From Pyxidicoccus caerfyrddinensis (lineage in GTDB: Bacteria; Myxococcota; Myxococcia; Myxococcales; Myxococcaceae), in NCBI RefSeq assembly GCF_010894405.1, contig NZ_JAAIYA010000028.1, forward strand, positions 111,038-175,037: DNA of 64,000 bases, read 5' to 3'. A program made the translations under genes and the position numbers. The notes beneath the pieces are model-generated. The model was not told where the DNA came from. It saw only the letters and a program-made list of their open reading frames with translations, and did no database searches. Positions 51,981 to 61,400 of the stretch are shown here, piece after piece. Every line of letters begins with the position of its first letter. Positions within the stretch are counted from its first letter, which is position 1.

Positions 51981-52269
51981 GCAGGCCCGCCGAGGGCCAG
52001 GCGCGAAGCACGAGCGACACCACGCCCCACCACACGGCGGCCCACACGACGGCCACCAGGACCCAGCCGAGCACCGAGGGCGGCGCCCAGCCGCCCGACT
52101 CTCCCCTTGCGAAGACAGGCAGCCCCAGTGCCTGGAAGAGCATGAGCGGCGCATAGACGGAGCCGCCCACGGCGGGAGCGAGGACCTCTGGAGGACGGGC
52201 CGTCGCGAGCCCCTGCAGCATCACCAGCAAGCCCCACAGGACCCAGCGAACCGTTGAGACAGAGCTCAT
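51967..52269 (-). CDS. Small membrane protein
   Basis: A 100-residue protein with three hydrophobic segments (VRWVLWGLLVMLQGLA, VYAPLMLFQALGLPVFA, SVLGWVLVAVVWAAVWWGVV). I recognise no family. The ATG is the first in frame before the hydrophobic segments. It lies divergent to the secreted peptidase gene and overlaps the GH6 gene's end by 14 bases. Confidence 0.55.
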   Translation of the reverse strand: MSSVSTVRWVLWGLLVMLQGLATARPPEVLAPAVGGSVYAPLMLFQALGLPVFARGESGGWAPPSVLGWVLVAVVWAAVWWGVVSLVLRAWPSAGLLRSR

Positions 52270-52378
52270 TGACGAAAGTCTACACAAGAGCCTCGGCCGC
52301 AGGCCCACGAGGAAGCAGGGGCTGCGTCCGGGCAGCAAACACGCAATAACCGTCTGACCTGAATACCCCGGAGGCACC

Positions 52379-53584
52379 ATGAGGAAGTCCAGGTCCGCCG
52401 TACTCGCGCTGCTCGTCACGACACTCGCACTCGTCCCCGCGATGGCCACAGCGGGCCAGAGCGCCTCTACCCGCTGGGCAGCGAGCCGGGGCGACTTCCT
52501 CAGCTGGCAGCTCAGCGGAGTGAGCCGGGCGGCGGATGGCACCCTTCAGCTGTTCCCGGGCCAGGCCTGGTCCGGCACGGACCCCTACGGGCCGGGCGGC
52601 TACTACGGGGGCACGTATTACAACGGCGGCGCGTTCGTTCAGGGCGAGGCCACCAGCCCCATCATCAGCAGCGCGTTCGGCTTCCGCGAGGCCATCGCCT
52701 CGTGGGAGGCCACCACTCCCACGGGCACCTGGGTGGAGACCCTCATCCGCGTGCAGGTGAGCGGCGCGTGGACGAAGTGGTTCAGCCTGGGCGTGTGGGC
52801 CTCGGATGCCTCCCCGGTGAGGCGCCACTCGGTGGACTCGCAGGCGGACACGGTGGCGCGGGTCGCCATCGACACGCTGCTCGTCACCTCCAAGAAGGCG
52901 GCCGCGAGCGCGTGGCAGGTGAAGACGCGCCTGTTCAGCGTGGATGGCGTGGCCACGCCCACCCTGCACGCCAGCGCGCTCACCACCTCCACCTCGCCGG
53001 AGAGCCGGCCCACCGTCCCGCCCGGCAACCCCGCCCGGTGGAACCAGGTGCTCGCGGTGCCGCAGTGCTCGCAGATGGTCTACCCGGACGGCGGCGAGGT
53101 CTGGTGCAGCCCCACGTCCACGGCCATGGTGTTGAAGTACTGGACCGGAGACACCAGCGGATGCGAGCCGGCCGTGCGGGCGACCGTCAGCGGTGTCTAT
53201 GATTGGTACTACGGCGGGCATGGCAACTGGCCCTTCAACACGGCGTACGCGGCCCGTCAGGGCTTCCAGGCCCATGTGGCGCGCTTCACGAGCTTCGCCC
53301 AATTGGAGCCGTGGCTCTCCGCCGGGGTGCCGGCCATCCTCAGCGTCGCGTGGGGCAAGGGGGAGCTGACCGGCGCGCCCATCCCTTCCACCGCGGGGCA
53401 CCTCATCGTGCTCGCCGGCTTCGACGCGGCCGGCAACGCCGTGGTGAACGACCCGGCTGGCGCCAGCGACTCCGCCGTGCGGCGCACCTACCTCCGCTCG
53501 GAGCTGGAGCCGCTGTGGCTCTCACGCTCCGGAGGCACGGCCTACCTCATCTACCCACGAGGCTGGACGGTGCCCGCGTTGTAG
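52379..53584 (+). CDS. Secreted C39-like (papain-fold) peptidase
   Basis: A 401-residue protein with a signal peptide (cut near ATA). A beta-rich N-terminal half (residues about 30-215) is followed by a C39-like domain with Cys243 in WCSPTSTAMVL, His341 in GHLIVLAGF and Asp358 in VNDPAG. Unlike the exporter-type C39 domain at the start of the window it is secreted and not linked to a transporter. GGAGG precedes the ATG. It may cleave peptides or cross-links outside the cell. Confidence 0.82.
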   Translation: MRKSRSAVLALLVTTLALVPAMATAGQSASTRWAASRGDFLSWQLSGVSRAADGTLQLFPGQAWSGTDPYGPGGYYGGTYYNGGAFVQGEATSPIISSAFGFREAIASWEATTPTGTWVETLIRVQVSGAWTKWFSLGVWASDASPVRRHSVDSQADTVARVAIDTLLVTSKKAAASAWQVKTRLFSVDGVATPTLHASALTTSTSPESRPTVPPGNPARWNQVLAVPQCSQMVYPDGGEVWCSPTSTAMVLKYWTGDTSGCEPAVRATVSGVYDWYYGGHGNWPFNTAYAARQGFQAHVARFTSFAQLEPWLSAGVPAILSVAWGKGELTGAPIPSTAGHLIVLAGFDAAGNAVVNDPAGASDSAVRRTYLRSELEPLWLSRSGGTAYLIYPRGWTVPAL

Positions 53585-53749
53585 TGGCGCATTGCCGGTT
53601 GCCGCCGGCTTGCCGCTGGACGCGCCCGCGAAGCTCCAGAGCTAGTGACTTCTTCCTTTTTGCAACCCGGTTGAAGCATACAGGCAGCCCGCGCCCAGGG
53701 CTGAAGCACGGTCAGCCGGCCGCTGTTCCACATTCAAGGGAGAAGCTCC

Positions 53750-56700
53750 ATGCGTCCGTCACTTTCAGGTACGCCAGCCGTCTGGCTCGTGCTCGCGTTG
53801 ATTGGCTGTTCACCTCCACCCCAGGACGAGGGGAAGCACGCAGCCGCGGGCGACTCCGCGCAGTCGTGTTCCGCCCTGACCTCGCCGCAGCCGCAACTCC
53901 TCGCGTCCGCGACCTTCGCGCCTTCGGACGGGCTCGCCTACGTCACCCTCACCGTCACGCCTCGCGACTCGAATGGAGCGCCCCTGGGGTCGGGGCTTCA
54001 CGTCGAGGTGCTGAGCAGCGACGGGCTCGTTGCCCTGGGCGGCCCGGGCACCTCGGCCTGCACCGTCAATGCTCCGTCCGCGACCTGCCTGACGGCGGTG
54101 GACTCGGGAGCCGGGAGCTACGTCGTCACGGCGAAGAGCTCCACGGCGCTGGCCGTGCCGACGACGTTCTCCGCCACCGTCACCGATGCGAACGGCACCG
54201 TGACGCTGCCGGACACGGCGGACGTCACGTTCGATTCGAGCAGGTTCGACGGCGGCCCCGCTTGCACCGGCGCCTGCGGCACCACCGTCACCACGGGCAA
54301 CGTCACCATCACCGGCAGCCACGCGGGGGGCCGGAACCTCTACATCACGGGCGGCACGGTGACGTTCGATGCCACCACGGTGGGGCAGACCTTCGGTGAC
54401 GTCTTCATCACCGGCGGCACGGTGACGCACCTGCAGGCCACCAACGCCGCCATGTACAAGCTGGACATCAACACGGGCTCGTGGAACCTCCTGGGTGGCG
54501 CGGTCAATACCGACAGCAAGGGCTACGGCATGACTTGCCTTGCCAATGGCTCGTGCAGCGGCAACGGGCTGGTCAGCTTCAGCGCCAACGGCGTGCCGTC
54601 GTCAGCGCTGGCCGGGACCAACGAGCGGTACGGCGCCAGCCACGGCGGCATGGGCTCCGGCAACTTCCGCATCAACATGACCGCGGCCAGCAACGCCCAC
54701 GCCGGCAATGCGGGACCGACGTATGGCGACTACCGCGACCCGAAGTATCCCGGCGCCACCAACAGCACCTACTCGGGCTTCCACGGGGGTGGCGTCGCGC
54801 GCATCACCTCGTCGGGGACCTGCGTGCTGGCTGGCACCGCCTCCATCATCGCGACCTCTCCCTACAATGGCGCCGGAGGCTCCATCAACCTCCGCTGCCG
54901 GGGCATCACCTCGACGGGGTGGACGGGAAGCCTCAACGCCGACGGAGGCCGCAGCGCGGGAAACTCCTCCATCCCGATGGGCGCTGGCGGCGGGGGCCGC
55001 ATCGCGCTGGTCAGCACCGGTGACGCGGCGACTCTCACCGGCGCGGTGAGCTATCCGCCGACGAACCTTACCGCCCGGGTGCACGCCTTCGGCGGCGCGC
55101 CGGCCAACTCCAGCTATGTGATGGGCGCGGGCGGCGCGGGGACCCTCTACCTCAAGCACAGCGGCCTGACGTACGGCGACCTCATCATCGCGAACAACTC
55201 ACCCGCGCATTACCAGAACGAAGGGACGACGCGGCTGCCCGCGATTGCCGGCACCCTCACCGCCAACGTCGCCGCGGGCGCCACCCTGCTCCCGGTCTCC
55301 GTCGCCAGCACCAGCCTCAACGCGACCTACTACGAGAACGCCGGTGCGCCGCTGAACAACAACCCCGCGCTCACGCAGAACACGACGCCCTCGTCGTCGG
55401 CGGCCTACAACGGGGTGTTCGCGGGCGGCTGGCTGCGGCCCGACATCAGCGCCGGGAGCGGAGCGCTGCTCGACCCGTCCAACCTGGTGAGCGTCACGAC
55501 CAACGCGGTGGGCAGCCTGACGACCAGCGCCCTCCCCGCCGACGTCCCCGCGGGTGCGGTCTTCCGGAGCGTGGACGTGCTGGACCACCTCGACGTGCTC
55601 GGCAATGCGCTGCTCGAGACCAACGGTGACATCTACGTCCTGTCGGGCAACACGACCAACCCCGGAGCGAGCACGATGACCGTGAACGGCCTGGTGCTCT
55701 TCGACACGACGAGCAACCGGACGGGCCGCATCCAGTACGCGGGCGGGACGGTGGATGTCGTGCAGAGCACCCAGGCGATGCCTCCGGTGGCGGGCGCCAC
55801 GCTCGTCGCGGACAACGTGTCGGTGACGGGCGGCTCGCTCACCGTGCCCTCCATCGTCGCGTCCAGCGACGTGGTCGTGTCGGGCGGCACGCTGACCACC
55901 AACGCGCTGACGGCGGCGCGCTATTCGCAGACCGCGGGCGTCCTCAAGCACTACCCCCCGATTTTCAAGACATCGCCGGTCGCGGCAGTGGTGTACGGGC
56001 TCAACCTGACGCTCTCGGACACCTTCAGCCTCACGGGAGGCTCGGTGGATGTCGCGGGGCTGGGCTATCCGATGGCGTGCGATCCCCAGGGCGCGCCGCT
56101 GACGGCCTGGGGCTTCGGGGCGAATGGCCCCCTGGCCGCGACGGGCGTGGCGAACGGCTACGGCGCGGGCCACGGCGGCGTCGGTGGCGGCTACGCTGCC
56201 GGGGCGGTTCGCGGCATGGCCTACGATGACTATCGGGACCCGCGGTATCCCGGTGGCGCCGCTGCGACCACGGGCGGCTCGCCGTCGTACCTCTCCTACC
56301 GGAGCAACGGGGGCGGTGTCTTCCGGCTCAATGCCTCCGGAGCCTGCACGCTGGGTGGCAGCTCGCTCATCAAGGCCGGCGCGGTGATCACCGGCTCCGA
56401 GTTCGGAGCCGCGGGTGGCTCGGTCTCCCTGCACTGCGGAGGCTTCGACACCACGGGCTGGAATGGCTCCATCAACGCCAACGGGGCGAACGCCAAGACC
56501 TCGAGCTCGCTCGGAAACGTGCGCGCGGGCGGTGGCGGCCGGATTGCGCTGGTCAGCGCGGGCGGGGCTTCGAGCTTCGTCGGCGCCCTCACCTATCCGC
56601 TCCCGACGACCAACGCCCAGGTGCAGGCGCGAGGAGGCACGGGCGTCAGCGCCACGTACAGCGACGGCGGCGCGGGCACGGTGTTCCTCAAGCACCGCGA

Positions 56701-57124
56701 CGTGGCGTACGGCCAGCTCATCATCAACAACAACAATCAGACGCACTACGCAGCGGGCGGCCACACCCCGCTCATCTCCATCGTCGGAACGGTCAGCACC
56801 GTGGTCTCTCCCGGTGACACCACGATGGGCGTCACCATCACCAGCTCGCCGCTCCACGGCTCGGCCGCCTTCAACCAGCTCCTCTCCGGCATGTGGCTGC
56901 GGCCCGACACCAGCGTGAACAGCGGCAACCTGCCCGCGGACAACCTCGTCACGGTCTCCGGCAATACCTTCGTGAGCGCCTCGCTGACGCAACTGACCCT
57001 CTCGCCGGCCCTGGCCGCGGTGCCGGCGGGCGCGAGCTTCAAGAGCGCCGACCTCTTCGACGTCTACAACGTCGTGGGCGGTGCAGTCGTACAGACGAAC
57101 GGCGACATCTACGTCGTCCCGTAG
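53750..57124 (+). CDS. Large lipoprotein with Ig-like domain and two-copy Gly-rich module
   Basis: A 1124-residue lipoprotein (lipobox LIGC). Residues about 45-165 look like a Big/invasin-type Ig domain (VTLTVTPRDSNGAPLGSG). Two long related modules follow at about 255-500 and 770-1010. Each has YGA(S/G)HGG, YRDP(K/R)YPG, a GGG(V/G)-rich stretch, GRIALVS, and GTLYLKH or GTVFLKH, and each is followed by a linker ending in NGDIYV. They would fold as beta-solenoid-like repeats. No catalytic motif is seen; adhesion or matrix function is likely. GGGAGAAG precedes the ATG. A strong terminator follows. Confidence 0.75.
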   Translation: MRPSLSGTPAVWLVLALIGCSPPPQDEGKHAAAGDSAQSCSALTSPQPQLLASATFAPSDGLAYVTLTVTPRDSNGAPLGSGLHVEVLSSDGLVALGGPGTSACTVNAPSATCLTAVDSGAGSYVVTAKSSTALAVPTTFSATVTDANGTVTLPDTADVTFDSSRFDGGPACTGACGTTVTTGNVTITGSHAGGRNLYITGGTVTFDATTVGQTFGDVFITGGTVTHLQATNAAMYKLDINTGSWNLLGGAVNTDSKGYGMTCLANGSCSGNGLVSFSANGVPSSALAGTNERYGASHGGMGSGNFRINMTAASNAHAGNAGPTYGDYRDPKYPGATNSTYSGFHGGGVARITSSGTCVLAGTASIIATSPYNGAGGSINLRCRGITSTGWTGSLNADGGRSAGNSSIPMGAGGGGRIALVSTGDAATLTGAVSYPPTNLTARVHAFGGAPANSSYVMGAGGAGTLYLKHSGLTYGDLIIANNSPAHYQNEGTTRLPAIAGTLTANVAAGATLLPVSVASTSLNATYYENAGAPLNNNPALTQNTTPSSSAAYNGVFAGGWLRPDISAGSGALLDPSNLVSVTTNAVGSLTTSALPADVPAGAVFRSVDVLDHLDVLGNALLETNGDIYVLSGNTTNPGASTMTVNGLVLFDTTSNRTGRIQYAGGTVDVVQSTQAMPPVAGATLVADNVSVTGGSLTVPSIVASSDVVVSGGTLTTNALTAARYSQTAGVLKHYPPIFKTSPVAAVVYGLNLTLSDTFSLTGGSVDVAGLGYPMACDPQGAPLTAWGFGANGPLAATGVANGYGAGHGGVGGGYAAGAVRGMAYDDYRDPRYPGGAAATTGGSPSYLSYRSNGGGVFRLNASGACTLGGSSLIKAGAVITGSEFGAAGGSVSLHCGGFDTTGWNGSINANGANAKTSSSLGNVRAGGGGRIALVSAGGASSFVGALTYPLPTTNAQVQARGGTGVSATYSDGGAGTVFLKHRDVAYGQLIINNNNQTHYAAGGHTPLISIVGTVSTVVSPGDTTMGVTITSSPLHGSAAFNQLLSGMWLRPDTSVNSGNLPADNLVTVSGNTFVSASLTQLTLSPALAAVPAGASFKSADLFDVYNVVGGAVVQTNGDIYVVP

Positions 57125-57173
57125 CCGCACCCGTCCCGCTCCGCATCCCTCTCGGGCGGAGCGAGACGAAGAA

Positions 57174-57206
57174 GGCCCCGGGACCTGTCGCCAGAGTCCC
57201 GGGGCC
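57174..57206 (+). terminator. Hairpin terminator after the large lipoprotein gene
   Basis: A perfect 11-bp inverted repeat (GGCCCCGGGAC / GTCCCGGGGCC) with an 11-base loop, about 50 bases after the stop codon. No T-run follows. Confidence 0.6.
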
Positions 57207-57360
57207 CTCCCCTCACCTCACGTCACACGCGCGCTTCGACCCAGGCAGTCTGACCGCTCGAAGGGTTGGAGGTAGACATCACCGGGGGATATCGTGCCCA
57301 GCAGCCCCAGGGCTGTCCCTTCAACAATGTGAAAGCTGCTGCCCTATCGAGGAGCGCGGG

Positions 57361-58230
57361 ATGATTCGTGCATTGTTGCAGTCCCTGGGCATTCGCCCAC
57401 CCGCGCGACTCAGCGAGCTTCACCCCGCCCTCTACCAGGCGGCCGTGTGGAAGAATCGCGCCAGGAGGTACGCGGATTGGTACCTCGGCCCGGCGCGCTG
57501 GTGCTCGGTGCGTCAGGAGCTGCCTCTGCCCTTCCGGGTCAAGCGACATGCCTCTCGGCTCTTGAAGCAGCTGGGCGAGAGCGAGATGTGGCTCCAGCAC
57601 AACAAGGTCAAGAACCTGGCCATCGCCATCCCGGCGCTGACGGACGTCCTGATCAGGCCGGGTGAGACGTTCTCCTTCTGCCAGCTCGTAGGCCGCCCGA
57701 CCCGGGCGAGAGGGTATGTGGAAAGCATGGAGCTTTCACGAGGCAAGGTGCGGCCGGGTGTGGGTGGCGGCATCTGCCAGCTCGCCAACATGATCCACTG
57801 GCTCGTCCTGCACAGCCCGCTGACCGTCGTCGAGCGGAGCAACCACAGCTTCGACCCCTTCCCGGACCAGAACCGCTCCATCCCGTTCGGCACGGGCGCC
57901 GCCATCTTCTACAACTACGTGGATCTCCAGTTCAGGAACGACACGCCGGCCACCTTCCAACTGCGCCTGTGGATGACGGACGTCGACCTTTGGGGGGACC
58001 TCAGGGCGGACCGGCAGCCCGAGCACGTCTACTCGGTATTCGAGAAGAACCACCGGTTCGAGCGCCACGAAGGGGCCTGGTACCGCAGGAACGAGATCTG
58101 GCGCAAGGTCATGCCCTGGGGCGGCGGCCCCTGCCTCGCGGAGGAATTCCTCAAGGCGAACAGCGCACGCACGCTCTATGAGCCGCACGGCGGTCGCGTC
58201 ACGGAGCAGCGGGAGGGGCGCGCTGATTGA
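57361..58230 (+). CDS. VanW-family protein
   Basis: A 289-residue soluble protein. The VanW core is plain: a GETFSFCQLVG segment near 100 and GVGGGICQLANMIHW near 136. VanW-domain proteins were first found in vancomycin-resistance operons of the VanB type but are widespread; their role is unclear and they are thought to act on the cell wall. There are no other van-type genes here, so it does not imply vancomycin resistance. GAGGAG is upstream of the ATG. The frame extends upstream antisense-like and was cut at this start. Confidence 0.85.
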   Translation: MIRALLQSLGIRPPARLSELHPALYQAAVWKNRARRYADWYLGPARWCSVRQELPLPFRVKRHASRLLKQLGESEMWLQHNKVKNLAIAIPALTDVLIRPGETFSFCQLVGRPTRARGYVESMELSRGKVRPGVGGGICQLANMIHWLVLHSPLTVVERSNHSFDPFPDQNRSIPFGTGAAIFYNYVDLQFRNDTPATFQLRLWMTDVDLWGDLRADRQPEHVYSVFEKNHRFERHEGAWYRRNEIWRKVMPWGGGPCLAEEFLKANSARTLYEPHGGRVTEQREGRAD

Positions 58231-58444
58231 CGGGTGAGAAGAGGACTCGTCTACCCGCCTGCTGGAGCAGCAGACGGCCAAGGTGTCGCCGCACGTGTTC
58301 CTCTTCGCCAGTTGCTGCTCGATGGCTGTGTCGCTCGGCCTGGAGTTGAGCGTTGGGGCGCACCGTCGCGCGCACTTCCCCTTCGTGCCTGACGGAGGCA
58401 GGCGGCGAGACCCTATCTTCTTTCATAGGCGCGAGGAGCGGCCC

Positions 58445-61400
58445 ATGGGGGAGCGCACGGAGGAACTCGAGGACTTCAATGACGCGTTCCTGAAGGAAAT
58501 CGCCCGGACCTCACGGCGGCACTTCCGGGTGCCAGCGGTTGGGACACGGCTCGGAGGCCGGGACGGGCTCCGGTTCGAAATCATCGACGCGCTGGGTGGC
58601 GGTGCCATGGGGCAGGTCTTCCGCGCGTGGGACGAGGAACTGCAGCGTGTCGTAGCCCTCAAGTTCCTCATGCCACCTGGCACGGGAGAGACGGAAGAAG
58701 CGCTCGTCGCGATGCTGCGTCAGGAAGCGCGGGCCATCGCCGGGCTGGACCATGAAAACATCGTTCGCATTTTCGATATCGGCGAGTGGCGCGATGCACC
58801 AGGAGCGCCTTACGTCCCCTATCTCGTCATGGAGTGCCTGGAGGGGGAGTCGCTCGGCTCGCTGCTGAAGCGGGAGCGGCCGGGGCTGCTGCGCACGCTG
58901 AGCATCTTTCATTGCGTGGCCAGGGGGCTGGCACATGCGCATGAGCGCTCCCTCATCCACCGGGACCTCAAGCCGAGCAATGTCTTCTTGACCCGGGAGG
59001 GCGCGGTAAAGCTGCTCGACTTTGGACTGGCTCAACTCATGGACCTCGGAGGCGCAGGCGTGCCTCATCGTCCGATGGCCGGAACGCCCGCGTACATGGC
59101 ACCGGAGCAGTGGAGGGGGGAACCCCAGGATGCGCGCACCGACCTCTGGTCCATGGGGGTGATGCTCTACGAATTCCTGACCGGCGAGCTGCCCTATGCA
59201 GGCCCCAGTCTGGAGAAGTTGCGTGCCGGGGTGATCGCTTCCGAGCCAGTGCCCTCGGTTCGGGAGCGAGCCCCGGAGGTGCCCAGGGAAGTCGCACAGC
59301 TCGTGGCCGCGCTGCTGGAGAAAGAGGCACCTCGGCGGCTGTCCCGCGCGGCCACGTTGGCCGAGTGGTTGCGGCGGTTGGAGCAACAGCTCGGGCCGTG
59401 GCGTGCGGAGCCCCATGCACTGGGAACCCAGTACCGGAAGGTAACGCTCGTGTCGTGCAGGCTGGTGGGGCGGTCTCGTCTCTCCGAGCGCCTCGACCCC
59501 GAGGACGCCCTCGAGATGGAGGAGGATTTCCACCGCGGGTGCTCGCAGGTCATTCTGCGACATGGGGGCTTCGTCACCCATCTCCTCGGAGATGAGGTTC
59601 TCGCCTGCTTCGGTTATCCGGTAGCCCGCGAGGACGACTCCGAGCGCGCGGTACGCGCGGGACTCGACTTGCAGAGGTACTTCCGGGAACAGCCTGCCCG
59701 CGGCCCGGGCCCCTCCCTCCGCGTGGCGGTGGGAATCCACACCGACTCGATGGTCTTCACCGTCCCCTCCCAGGGGACACCCGGAGCAGGCCCCGCCATC
59801 CAGGGCGAGGCGCCCCGGAGGGCCTCTCGGCTGGCGGAGCAGGCGGGCCCCGGAGGCGTGGTCCTCGGCGGGACCACGAGGGAGCGGGTGCTCGGCACCT
59901 TCGACACCGAGCCCTTGGACCTCCCTGACTCCTGGCGCGTGCTGCGCGAGCGGAAGGCGGTGACTCGCTTCCAGCGGGTACTCGCCACCGGGACCCTCAC
60001 CCGCCTGGTCGGAAGGGAGCGCGAGCTCCAGGCGTTGCTCGGACGCTGGGCGGAGGCTCAGGAAGGCCGGGGCTCCTTCGTGTTCGTTTCCGGCGAGGCA
60101 GGTATCGGCAAGTCCCGCCTCATCCAGGAACTGCTCGGCCGCGCTTCCCCGGAACCCGCCTTCCTCTTCCAGGCGCAGTGCTGGGAACAGCTCGGCAGCA
60201 GCACCTTCGCTCCAGTCATCGAACTGTTGTGGCGTCTCCTCCAGCTCGAGCCTCGGGCGCTACAGCCGTGGGAGCTCAAGGGCCAGCTCCTGTCGCGGCT
60301 GGAGGCCCTCGGCATGCTCGGCGATGGGAGATTGGAGTCACGGCACGTCGACGGTCTCATCTCCCTGCTGTCGCCAGCGCCGGCTGAGGAGGCCTCACCG
60401 CCGATGCAGCCAGTGGACCCGCAGCGGGAGGAAAGGCAGAAGATTCTTGAGGCTCTTCGGGCCTTGCTCTCGCGAATGACGGAGCGCGGGCCCGTGCTTG
60501 CCGTGTTGGAGGACCTGCATTGGTCGGACCCGTCCACCCTGGAGCTGCTCGAAGGCCTGTTGGGCTCCGTCAGCCGGGAGCGGCTCCTGGTCGTGCTCAG
60601 CGCGCGCACCGGGTTCCAGCTCCCCTGGGCGCCACGGTTGGGGCTCCATCGCCTGGAGCTCGGCCGGTTGTCGGAGGAGTCCGCTGCGCACCTGGTGCGG
60701 GAGGCGGCTCGGGAGCGGATGCTGCCGGAGGCGACGGTCTCACAGTTGGTGGCGAGAACGGATTGCATCCCACTCTTCATCGTGGAGATGACCCGCCAGG
60801 CTCTCCACTGCGACCCTGCGTCAATCCCGGTCACCCTCCATGAGCTCCTCGCGAGCCGGCTCGACGCGCTCCCGCCCCGGCAGCGGCTGTTGCTCTGGTT
60901 CGGAGCCGGGGTGGGCCGCCGCTTCACTCGACCCCTGCTCGCCGCACTCACGCGACGGAGCGAAGCCGAGCTGCGAGAGGACCTCGAGGCGCTGGTGACG
61001 GCCGGAATCCTGGCGCAGGACGACTCCTCCGAGCCTGGCTATCAGTTCCACCATGCGCTTCTGCAGGAGGTGGCATGGGGCTCCCTTCCGCGTCGGCGGC
61101 GGCGGGAGTTCCACCGGCACATCGCCCACGTCCTGGAGGTGCGGTTCCCCGATGTGGTGGACACCCGGCCCGAGGTGCTCGCCCACCACTACACCGCGGC
61201 GGGGGAGAAGGTCGTGGCACTTCGCTACCGTACGCGGGCCGTGGAGCTCGCCTTCCAGCGCTGGGCAATCCTGGAAGCCATCGACCATGTGAGGCACGCG
61301 CTGGCGCTGTTACGCGCGCTTCCGGACGCATCGCAACGGAGTGCCGAGGAGATGCAGCTCCTCAATGCACTCGGCATCTCGCTGATGCGGACCCAGGGCT

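Noticed and set aside
57361..58230. Vancomycin resistance
   Set aside because: Only a VanW-domain protein is present; there are no vanH, ligase or vanX homologues.
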